64,000 bases of DNA, from contig CANMSA010000002.1 in the NCBI GenBank assembly GCA_947500385.1, positions 62,001 to 126,000 of the forward strand. The letters are read 5' to 3'. The position numbers and the translations under genes are program-made. Under the pieces are notes generated by a model. It had not been told where the DNA came from. It saw nothing but the letters and a program-made list of their open reading frames with translations, and made no database searches. The stretch is from an uncultured Flavobacteriaceae bacterium (GTDB taxonomy: Bacteria > Bacteroidota > Bacteroidia > Flavobacteriales > Flavobacteriaceae). This document shows, in pieces, positions 36,003-43,151 of the stretch (position 1 is its first letter; the number at the start of each line of letters is the position of its first letter).

Positions 36003-37339
36003 TAGTCGAATTTCCATACGTCGTTTAATTTGTTGTTTGTAGCAATTGCGCCCCCGCCTATCACAAGCATTGCATCTTTATTGGCCACCAAGGCTGGAGA
36101 AAAACGGGCGCCGTAGCCGGCGTCTTTTGTCTCTCTTTTCCAAGTTGTACCATCACTGCTGGACCAGAAGTCTGTATAATAGGTATCCTCCAAGGTATTT
36201 TCCAGGGATCCTCCAGTCAGCCAAATTTTATCCCTAAAGACGGTACTGTTAAAAAAAACACGCTCCGAAAAACGGTTTCCGGTCTGTTGTATCTCATTCC
36301 AATTCTCACCATCGGTCGAAAACCAAACATCTGATGTTTCTTCGTTTGTGGCCACAAGCGCACCTCCGATAACGAACATCTTATCATCAAATACAATTGC
36401 CTCAAAACCATATTTTGGCAAATAAGGGGCCGCATTGGTTTCCAATTCCCAGGTGACGCCATCGGTAGAGCTCCAAATTTCTTCGGTACTGCCGGTGGTG
36501 GCATCGAAAAAATTCTCTAGGCCGCCGAGGGCATACAGTTTGGTTTTATAAGCCAAGAGTTTTGTTTGCGCTCTTGGGCTAAAGGCCGCATTATCGGTTT
36601 CTTGTACCCAATCAACCCCATTGGCCGAACTCCATACATCGTTCAAAAGACTACCATTGGTAAAACCACCGACTACAAAGATTCGATCGTTAAAAACCGT
36701 AATTCCAAATTGTGCTCTGCCGCTGAACCCCGTATCGGCAGTTTCCAACACCCAGGTTTCCCCATCGTTGCTCGACCATACATCGTTCGCCAGGTCCTCG
36801 ATATTGGTTACCCCCCCGATCACCCAAAATTTATCCTTGAAGAATACGCTACGGTGGCCTTCGCGAACGCTAAAAGCAGCATTTGGAACAAGGGCTTGAT
36901 CAGCCGTGTTTAGCGGGCGGGTGCGAAACCGATAGATTTCACTTGTGCTGCTACCACCCTGGTTGTCTCGGGCCACTACTTTCCAAGTAAACCTACTGTC
37001 CAATGAGAGCGGTTCGGAAATACTGAAGGTAGCGTCGGTAAGTCCCTGGGCCACGAGTGTTGTCGGATCGTCAGGTATGGCATCGCCGTTTACAAGAATA
37101 ACACCTAGACTATTTCCTAGTTTTTCGAGATAAAAGTCATAGACCACCTCATCGCCATCGCTATCGGTGGCCGGCTGCCAGCTAAAGGTAGGTGTGAGTG
37201 TTACCGCTTCGGCCTGATCTACCACCGTAAGCAGATTAAATTCTTCGGGGGCGGAGTTTAACTGCCCGCTGTCATCGTCATTTGTTTTACAAGCCGTAAA
37301 TAGAAAGAGAAATAGGAGTATTTTGAGAATACGTTTCAT
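36002..37339 (-). CDS. Kelch-type beta-propeller lipoprotein, paralogue 4
   Basis: 445 residues; lipobox LFTAC, then KTNDDDSG (acidic). Fn3-like domain (about 30-145; FSWQPATDSDGDEVVYDFYL) and about six propeller repeats (NDVWSSNDGETW, RIFVVGG, EEIWSSTDGVTW, DVWFSTDGENW). Ends NDVWKFD. Lies 12 bp after the unrelated lipoprotein gene at 37352-38059 in transcription order. Confidence 0.82.
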   Translation of the reverse strand: MKRILKILLFLFLFTACKTNDDDSGQLNSAPEEFNLLTVVDQAEAVTLTPTFSWQPATDSDGDEVVYDFYLEKLGNSLGVILVNGDAIPDDPTTLVAQGLTDATFSISEPLSLDSRFTWKVVARDNQGGSSTSEIYRFRTRPLNTADQALVPNAAFSVREGHRSVFFKDKFWVIGGVTNIEDLANDVWSSNDGETWVLETADTGFSGRAQFGITVFNDRIFVVGGFTNGSLLNDVWSSANGVDWVQETDNAAFSPRAQTKLLAYKTKLYALGGLENFFDATTGSTEEIWSSTDGVTWELETNAAPYLPKYGFEAIVFDDKMFVIGGALVATNEETSDVWFSTDGENWNEIQQTGNRFSERVFFNSTVFRDKIWLTGGSLENTLEDTYYTDFWSSSDGTTWKRETKDAGYGARFSPALVANKDAMLVIGGGAIATNNKLNDVWKFD

Positions 37340-37351
37340 ACTAAAATTGTT

Positions 37352-38059
37352 TTAGTCCCAGTGAAATCGGAATATTCCGATTCGGTTTTCGATTTCCTGA
37401 TTTTCGTCGATACCCGATCCGTAGGTGCCTAAAAAGCTTGGAAATTCCAAGGAGTTCGATAAAAATCCTCTCATATACGTGACGTCTCCTCCTGAAAGAT
37501 TTGTTGTGAATTCTATCAGCAGGGACCCTCCTGAAATGGCAGCCCAGGTGCCGGAAGCCTCAAAGGCCGGGTTGCTGTAGCGTTCCATGTAAATAGTACC
37601 GTCTTCATTGAGTGAAAGACTGTAGTCTGGAGGAATCTCTGAATAATTTATGTCCTCCAAATCTGGAGCTACCATTTGCAAACCACCGCTAAAGAAGGCC
37701 TTGGTCAGCGTATTGGTTAACAGAATTTGTACTGTTTGGGTTCTTCCCTCACTCTCGGCTGTAATGACAAAATCGTAGGTGCCCAAAGGAAAGTCCTTAC
37801 CCCATGACAGCAGGCCGGTGAGACTATCGAATACTATGTGGTTACGCTGTAGTATTTCCGAAGAAGAAGTGATGCTATAAGTGCCAACTTCCCCGTTCCA
37901 TTGAATGATACTCGGAGCAATACTTCCAGCGGTTCTGAAAGTGGTATTGATTTCTTCTTCCGCATATTCGAATCGTATGGTAGTCGATGGAGGGCTATCG
38001 TTTTTGCTGCAGGCGATTGCGAGAAAAAGAAGGGCTAAAATCGGTATCGTGCGTTTCAT
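37352..38059 (-). CDS. Lipoprotein of unknown function
   Basis: 235 residues; lipobox LAIAC, then SKNDSPP. The middle part (LSWGKDFPLGTYDFVITAES) resembles a cadherin-like or putative immunoglobulin fold domain; the C-terminal part has a beta-rich domain of the kind seen in small Bacteroidota lipoproteins (GTIYMERYSNPAFEASGTW). 8 bp after the SIMPL gene, 12 bp before kelch 4, so in the same operon. Not a kelch protein. Confidence 0.7.
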   Translation of the reverse strand: MKRTIPILALLFLAIACSKNDSPPSTTIRFEYAEEEINTTFRTAGSIAPSIIQWNGEVGTYSITSSSEILQRNHIVFDSLTGLLSWGKDFPLGTYDFVITAESEGRTQTVQILLTNTLTKAFFSGGLQMVAPDLEDINYSEIPPDYSLSLNEDGTIYMERYSNPAFEASGTWAAISGGSLLIEFTTNLSGGDVTYMRGFLSNSLEFPSFLGTYGSGIDENQEIENRIGIFRFHWD

Positions 38060-38067
38060 AACTAGGA

Positions 38068-38697
38068 TTATTTTACCGTAAAAATTACATTGATCATATA
38101 GATATATTCTCCCGGATCGCGGTCATAGTAGATAGTACTCACGATTTCTTCGCCCCAACGGTTGTTCAAATCTTCGACCTCTTTTACTTCGCCCAGTTGT
38201 TTGCCCATTGCTTGGGCAATGGCAGTTGCTCTTTCTGTAGCATTGCTCAAGGCTTTTTTACTGAGTTGGGTAATTTCATCGTCATCAATGGTAATAATTG
38301 TATCGTAGTTTAAAACCTGTACTCCCAATGATTTTATCTGAAGAAATTTTTTCATTTTGTCTACCGATTCGGTCCGGAATTCATAGAGCGTACCTTCTTT
38401 TTCATATCGAAGGGTTTCATACCCAAAAACATTGGGGTTTTCTTTTAAATCGTTCCATGCAATATTTTTGGCTTCAAGAGCATCTTTGTATTGCTTTTTT
38501 AACTTTTCGAGCGTTACCATTTCTGGAGGGAGGCTCGAGTAGGTGCCGCTTACCGATACGGTTGCCTTAAATAGCGGCGTAGCATCAATATGAACCGCAC
38601 GGGCACTTACTTTTATGGTATTGCGGTGTTCCTGTGCTTTTAAGTTACCAGTGAACAGGATCAATAATAGGGCCAGTAGTCTTATTTGAAGTTTCAT
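38068..38697 (-). CDS. Exported SIMPL-domain protein
   Basis: 209 residues with signal peptide (cleaved near LKAQEH). SIMPL/DUF541 domain: NTIKVSARAVHID, TVSVSGTYSSL, the VQVLNYDTIITID segment and ATAIAQAMGKQLGEVKEV. These periplasmic or surface proteins are implicated in oxidative stress or signalling but their biochemistry is unclear. Placed between kelch gene 5 and the rest of the array. Confidence 0.8.
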   Translation of the reverse strand: MKLQIRLLALLLILFTGNLKAQEHRNTIKVSARAVHIDATPLFKATVSVSGTYSSLPPEMVTLEKLKKQYKDALEAKNIAWNDLKENPNVFGYETLRYEKEGTLYEFRTESVDKMKKFLQIKSLGVQVLNYDTIITIDDDEITQLSKKALSNATERATAIAQAMGKQLGEVKEVEDLNNRWGEEIVSTIYYDRDPGEYIYMINVIFTVK

Positions 38698-38743
38698 CTT
38701 CTTTCATTTTTTATTAGTCACTTACAGAGGCGTTACAAGGGAT

Positions 38744-39811
38744 TTAGTTTCCAAAAGACCAAACATCTGAATGGCGTCCTTCGGTATAAACTCCTGTTTT
38801 TGTGGGGTACGAGATAAGGGGATACCCGGTAATGGCCCAGAAGCGATTGTCAAATACCACCGATGTATGGTCGGCTCGGGTTGTGAAACCGGCATCAACA
38901 CTTACTTTCTCCCAACTGATGCCATCATTGCTACGCCAAATGTCATTTAGGAATTTGGCGTTCCCCGCATACCCCGCGATGACCCACATATAACCATTAT
39001 AGGAGACCGCGGTATGGCCCGCTCTTGGGGTGAAATCTGCATTCGGAGTGGCGAGTATCCAGCTAATGCCGTCCTCTGTGTACCAAACGTCGTTTTGAAA
39101 ACCATTTCCAGGTTTACCGTTTACGTACCCTCCTATGACCCAAAGTTTGTCATCATGAACCAAAGCCGTATGGTCGGCGCGTTTGCCAAAAGGGGCGTTT
39201 TGTAAAAAAGAGGCCCAATTGCTCCCGTCTCCACTGACCCAAACGTCGGCCTTAAGGTCTTGGTCGCCAGTTAGCGAACCGGCGCCTCCTATGACCCACA
39301 TACGATCTTTGAATGTGGTCAGGGTATGTCTATTTCTTGGTGGAAAGGCCGCCTCTTTCGTGGCTGCTTCCCATGATATACCATCTTTTGAATACCAAAC
39401 ATCGTTAAAGATTTGAAAGTCTAATAAGTTGCCGTTCCTACCACCCGCTAACCACATTTTACCGTCATGAACCGTCGCAGCGTGATCTGCACGGGCCGAA
39501 AATGCCGCATCGGGATTCACGAGTTTCCATTCTTTGCCATCTTCCGATTGCCATACGTCGTTGGGATCAGGTCCTAGCTTTTGACCGGCCATGACCCACA
39601 TTTTTTTATCGAAGGCCAAGGAGGTATGAAAGGCACGGCCTTCAAAGGCTACTTCTTTGTCAATTAATTCCGTATTTATAGATAGGGGTTTGGTTGTAAG
39701 TCCCCCTAGATTCGTAGTTTCTATGGATTCACTATCGACTAATTCTTCTTTTCCACATGCGAATAGGAGCACAAGAGTACTTAGACAAAAAAGTTTCTTC
39801 GTTGTTTTCAT
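38744..39811 (-). CDS. Kelch-type beta-propeller lipoprotein, paralogue 5
   Basis: 355 residues; lipobox LLFAC, then GKEELVDSE. It lacks the Fn3-like domain of the other four and passes directly into six propeller repeats (FHTSLAFDKKMWVMAG, NDVWYSKDGISW, HTAVSYNGYMWVIAG, NDIWRSNDGISW). Ends DVWSFGN. First kelch gene in transcription order and the most divergent. Confidence 0.82.
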   Translation of the reverse strand: MKTTKKLFCLSTLVLLFACGKEELVDSESIETTNLGGLTTKPLSINTELIDKEVAFEGRAFHTSLAFDKKMWVMAGQKLGPDPNDVWQSEDGKEWKLVNPDAAFSARADHAATVHDGKMWLAGGRNGNLLDFQIFNDVWYSKDGISWEAATKEAAFPPRNRHTLTTFKDRMWVIGGAGSLTGDQDLKADVWVSGDGSNWASFLQNAPFGKRADHTALVHDDKLWVIGGYVNGKPGNGFQNDVWYTEDGISWILATPNADFTPRAGHTAVSYNGYMWVIAGYAGNAKFLNDIWRSNDGISWEKVSVDAGFTTRADHTSVVFDNRFWAITGYPLISYPTKTGVYTEGRHSDVWSFGN

Positions 39812-39861
39812 TTGTAAAGAATTTTAAGTTTTATAAGAGGGGAAGGCTTGGAAAAATGGAT

Positions 39862-39910
39862 AAAAAATATTTTCCCCCAACCCGGCATGTTACCGTATTG
39901 TTGGGGGAAA
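39862..39910 (-). terminator. Terminator of the collagen-like lipoprotein operon
   Basis: 11-bp perfect stem TTTCCCCCAAC / GTTGGGGGAAA (39871-39881 and 39900-39910) followed on the minus strand by ATATTTTTTATCC. Separates the collagen-like genes from the kelch array. Confidence 0.82.
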
Positions 39911-39924
39911 CACTAACCATTTTC

Positions 39925-40545
39925 TTATTCTTCGATTCCGAAGTGTTCGGTTACTTCTTCGTAGGTCATTTTGGTATAGTCAATAGAAGCGGATTTCCCT
40001 GCGGTCGATTGTCCGCCTGGGATTAATACATAGCGATACTCACCAAAAAAGGGTACTCCAGCACTTTGTCCTTCAACAGTAGAGGCCATTGCGATATACA
40101 ATTCCCCAGCTTGTTCTACTCTAAAGTAGTAGGATTGTTGGCGCGCCACCCCAAATACGATTGGAAGGGAAAACACGTCGGTATCATTGGTAATAGGGTT
40201 GGGCGTAGAACGCCCATATACCAAAATAATGCCCTGCTCAATGAAGTCATTGGTCATTTCTGGTGCATCGATTAAAAAGGAATCACTGGTGGCAATAATG
40301 TTGTTGTCGAATTCTGATGGAATCCAGCCAGAGTAGATGACATTGGCCGAGCCAATCTCTCCCTGCTCCCCTTGCTCTCCTTGTGTTCCGGCAGGACCTG
40401 AAGCACCTTGTTCCCCTTGTGGTCCCTGCTCTCCTTGAGGACCTATTGCACCATCGGATCCGTCTTCGGGGGAACAGGAAAAAAATACACATGCAACAAA
40501 CAGCATGCTAAAAAATGTCTTGTTATATTTCATCATTGTTTTCAT
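39925..40545 (-). CDS. Collagen-like (Gly-X-Y) lipoprotein, paralogue 1
   Basis: 206 residues; lipobox VFFSC, then SPEDGSDG. Residues about 30-68 form some 13 consecutive Gly-X-Y triplets rich in Pro, Gln and Glu ([19 protein letters not shown]). A 135-residue globular domain follows ([14 protein letters not shown] ... [13 protein letters not shown] ... [14 protein letters not shown]). Collagen-like repeats can form triple helices, so a trimeric surface stalk is possible. Bacterial collagen-like proteins of this size are known in Bacteroidota, but their function is not. Confidence 0.82.
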   Translation of the reverse strand: MKTMMKYNKTFFSMLFVACVFFSCSPEDGSDGAIGPQGEQGPQGEQGASGPAGTQGEQGEQGEIGSANVIYSGWIPSEFDNNIIATSDSFLIDAPEMTNDFIEQGIILVYGRSTPNPITNDTDVFSLPIVFGVARQQSYYFRVEQAGELYIAMASTVEGQSAGVPFFGEYRYVLIPGGQSTAGKSASIDYTKMTYEEVTEHFGIEE

Positions 40546-40608
40546 AAGAATTTATTTTTAAGGTTTGGGGGAGTGATTGTCCGGTTGTGTTATAGCGGCT
40601 TTTTGATA

Positions 40609-41193
40609 CTACTCGGGAATGTTAAAGTGTTCGGTAATCTCTTGGTATGTCATTTTGTTATAATTCAAGGTCGAAGTTTTGCCCCCGATTGATTCTGCTC
40701 CGGGTATGATGATATATCGATAGTCATCAAACACGTCAAAATCATTGTTCGCAACGTTAGACGTTAGGCCGACCGCTCTGATTTGCCCATCGTTGATCGT
40801 AAAGGTGTATCGGTCCCCGGCACCTGTTGTGTAGGGGAGTGGAAATACTTCATCACCTGCTACAAGTAGCACATTACCTCTTCCATAAACCATTACGGTA
40901 CTGGTATCTAAATTGACATTTAAACTATTGATTTCGTCAGCACTGGCAAGAACAAATACCTTTTGAAGTAATCCGCCGCCAGGTACAAAATCATTTGGAA
41001 TCCAATCGGAGTAAATCACATTTGCGGAACCAACTTCCCCTTGTTCTCCCTGTAATCCTGTCGGACCAGCCGGACCTTGTTCTCCTTGAGGCCCAATGGC
41101 TCCGTCTTCCCCATCTTCCGGGGAGCATGCAACCATTAAAATGGCCATGAACAATACCTTTCCAATTCTTTTCATATATTTCATAGAAGTCAT
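40609..41193 (-). CDS. Collagen-like (Gly-X-Y) lipoprotein, paralogue 2
   Basis: 194 residues from the ATG at 41193 (the frame is open to 41247; 41184 is another option). Lipobox LMVAC, then SPEDGEDG and about ten Gly-X-Y triplets ([19 protein letters not shown]). The globular domain matches paralogue 1 in order (SANVIYSDWIPNDF, YRYIIIPGAES, MTYQEITEHFNIPE). 63 bp from paralogue 1, so one operon, behind a consensus promoter and a 37-bp repeat element. Confidence 0.82.
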   Translation of the reverse strand: MTSMKYMKRIGKVLFMAILMVACSPEDGEDGAIGPQGEQGPAGPTGLQGEQGEVGSANVIYSDWIPNDFVPGGGLLQKVFVLASADEINSLNVNLDTSTVMVYGRGNVLLVAGDEVFPLPYTTGAGDRYTFTINDGQIRAVGLTSNVANNDFDVFDDYRYIIIPGAESIGGKTSTLNYNKMTYQEITEHFNIPE

Positions 41194-41219
41194 ATTTTTT
41201 CTTTTTATGATTATCACTA

Positions 41220-41247
41220 CAAACTTAGAAGCATCCCTTGAAGGCAA
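41220..41247 (-). promoter_or_regulatory. Promoter of the collagen-like operon
   Basis: Minus strand TTG (41245-41247), 17-bp spacer, TAAGTTTG (41220-41227), 27 bp before the chosen start. Exact -7 match. The 37-bp element abuts the -33 base for base. Confidence 0.65.
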
Positions 41248-41283
41248 TGTCCCGAATGTTTTGATCTTAAAGAATTAGGACAA
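41247..41283 (-). promoter_or_regulatory. 37-bp inverted-repeat element, copy A
   Basis: Imperfect inverted repeat with arms TTGTCC and GGACA, 34 of 37 bases identical to copy B at 42139-42175. Its edge is 19 bp from the -7 element, the place of an activator site. Confidence 0.55.
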
Positions 41284-41418
41284 CCTTACTAACATCCTTT
41301 TCGTTGTTCGATGGGAGGAGTTACTTGTTGTATGGGGATGAAATAGTAAAGGTGAAATGTGTAGTCAAGGAATCACCCTTTTGGCAAAAACCCTGGTGTT
41401 AGCACTTGTAAAAAAACA

Positions 41419-42021
41419 TCATCTGTTGACATCAAAAATAGCTCCGGAATCATACATTTGCGCAAGTTCGCTTTTTGAGATACCATACATCGATGCTGAA
41501 TAATTTTCAGGTTTGTCAATCGTATGTATGCCACTCTTTTTACTTATTTGGTACTCATTTTGGGATACAAATACACTATCATTTGAAAGACGAAGTACCT
41601 TTAACGTAGAATAGCTCCCCGAGTCAACCTTATACTCGTAAACATCTCCTTTCCTAGGAGCGGAAATGTATTCCATATCGAGTTTTTTGCGTTTCCATTC
41701 GGCATAAATACCCCAAATGACCAAAGCTGTGATGATAGCAAGCCCTGTAAATTGCCAGATAGGTCCCTTGGTTTCTTTTTTTAAAGCGTGGTACGCATTT
41801 TTGATGGGTTCTGGCATTTCTTTGGTTTTAAGCACATTTTTGCAATGTTGGCATTGAGAAACTCCTTTTTTGCCAATAGGAAATAATGGAATCCAAAAAA
41901 TATGGGCGTGTCTTCTGTATACCCTTACAATCACGGAACCTACCGTTTCGCAGTTGGGACAGGTTATTGTTTTTGACTGTTCGGATTTCAAATGAACCGC
42001 TTTGGTCCCATAAATGATCAT
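41419..42021 (-). CDS. Zinc-ribbon membrane protein of unknown function
   Basis: 200 residues. Two CxxC knuckles CPNC (21-24) and CQHC (57-60) form a probable zinc ribbon, with the LFPIG motif between them as in flavobacterial zinc-ribbon proteins. One transmembrane helix (about 88-106) follows, then a 90-residue beta-rich domain (VDSGSYSTLKVLRLSNDSVFVSQNEYQ). The ribbon end is probably cytoplasmic and the beta domain outside. I do not know its function. Confidence 0.72.
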   Translation of the reverse strand: MIIYGTKAVHLKSEQSKTITCPNCETVGSVIVRVYRRHAHIFWIPLFPIGKKGVSQCQHCKNVLKTKEMPEPIKNAYHALKKETKGPIWQFTGLAIITALVIWGIYAEWKRKKLDMEYISAPRKGDVYEYKVDSGSYSTLKVLRLSNDSVFVSQNEYQISKKSGIHTIDKPENYSASMYGISKSELAQMYDSGAIFDVNR

Positions 42022-42112
42022 ATGCTAATTTTTTAATTATTTGTAACGATTTCGGGGAAGTATATCAAATAATGTATATCATACGGTATTTATAGCGTGT
42101 AATGGCCGCTTT

Positions 42113-42120
42113 TAAAGATA
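42113..42120 (-). promoter_or_regulatory. Candidate -7 element for the zinc-ribbon gene
   Basis: TATCTTTA on the minus strand (TAnnTTTG with the last base changed), 18 bp below copy B of the 37-bp element. There is no good -33 TTG, as expected if an activator is needed. Confidence 0.4.
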
Positions 42121-42138
42121 CTTTGGCGCTGAATGAAG

Positions 42139-42175
42139 TTGTCCCGAATGTTTTGATTTTAAAGAATCAGGACAA
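42139..42175 (-). promoter_or_regulatory. 37-bp inverted-repeat element, copy B
   Basis: Second copy of the TTGTCC...GGACAA element, complete with both arms. It overlaps the last codons of the GAF-AraC gene, whose stop is at 42167, and sits upstream of the zinc-ribbon gene. Confidence 0.55.
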
Positions 42176-43051
42176 TACAAGTTGTGATCGCTGGTATTGG
42201 GACGGAGTGATCCCTGTCCACTTTTTAAAGGCGGCGTAGAAGGCAGATTTGGAGTTAAAACCTGCTTCAAGACCTACCGAAACAATGGTGTAATGTGCGT
42301 AGTGCTGCGAATGCAAATTTTTCTTGACATCCGATATACGGTATTGGTTGATATAATCAATAAAGCTTATTTGGTTGATGGAATTGATCATACTGGATAA
42401 ATAGCAGCCCGATATCCCAAGTAGTTCCGCGGTAGAGGCCAGGCTTAGGTTGGGATTGCGATAAATTTTATTGGCGCGCATTAAAAGTTCCAATTTCCTA
42501 AAGTATTTGTTCGCTGTGGTCAATGGTTTTCGCGTTTGGGTGGTAAGTTCTTTTATTTTTTGAGAACAGAGCGCGGCAATAATGGTAAGAAGGTGTAAGT
42601 GTTTTTCGGTAAAAAAATGCTTCTCCGGATGCTCGGAATCGATTACACCATATAGGGAATCATTCACCAAAATAGGGACACAGATTTCCGATAGGCGCTT
42701 TTCGTCATCTACAATGTATCTGGGATCCTCCAAGGTATGCGGAATGAGCTCGGCTTTTTTGCTTCTTGCCACACTTCCTACGATTCCTTCATCTAACGAA
42801 ATTTCAATCTGGTTGTAAATGGTATCCCCATACGGGTTTTTTTGCCCGTAGGCCGACCGTTGTTGTAAACACTGCTTTTCTTTGTTGAAGGTGTAGATGA
42901 CACAATCTATAAAACCCAATTGATGAATTACGTTTTTGGTAATATCCCAGAGTACTTCCTCAACAGATTCCTTTTGATAAAGCGATGTTGAAAAAAAACT
43001 TATCGCCCTTATTTCGTCAAGGGCATCGTTTGAATAATGGTTCCGATCCAT
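42167..43051 (-). CDS. GAF-domain AraC-family transcriptional regulator
   Basis: 294 residues. GAF domain (about 20-165; SLDEGIVGSVARSKKAELIPHTLEDPRY, SEICVPILVNDSLYGVIDSEH) and C-terminal AraC helix-turn-helix (about 195-290; LSLASTAELLGISGCYLSSMIN; VGLEAGFNSKSAFYAAFKKWTGITPSQYQ). The GAF part resembles those binding small ligands, but the ligand is unknown. Next to the zinc-ribbon and collagen-like genes, so it may control the 37-bp elements there (inference). Confidence 0.9.
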   Translation of the reverse strand: MDRNHYSNDALDEIRAISFFSTSLYQKESVEEVLWDITKNVIHQLGFIDCVIYTFNKEKQCLQQRSAYGQKNPYGDTIYNQIEISLDEGIVGSVARSKKAELIPHTLEDPRYIVDDEKRLSEICVPILVNDSLYGVIDSEHPEKHFFTEKHLHLLTIIAALCSQKIKELTTQTRKPLTTANKYFRKLELLMRANKIYRNPNLSLASTAELLGISGCYLSSMINSINQISFIDYINQYRISDVKKNLHSQHYAHYTIVSVGLEAGFNSKSAFYAAFKKWTGITPSQYQRSQLVLS

Positions 43052-43151
43052 AATCTTGAATTTTTAGCTCAAAAGTATGGAGCTGGTATTACCATATACT
43101 GTGGGTATGTAACAAAGTACTGTTCAAATGTAACTTGGACCTGTAAACCCC

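Noticed and set aside
41285-41335. Remnant of a second AraC gene next to copy A of the 37-bp element
   Set aside because: A minus-strand frame reads TPPIEQRKGC before a stop, faintly like the AraC end TPSQYQRS, but ten residues are too few to call a pseudogene.
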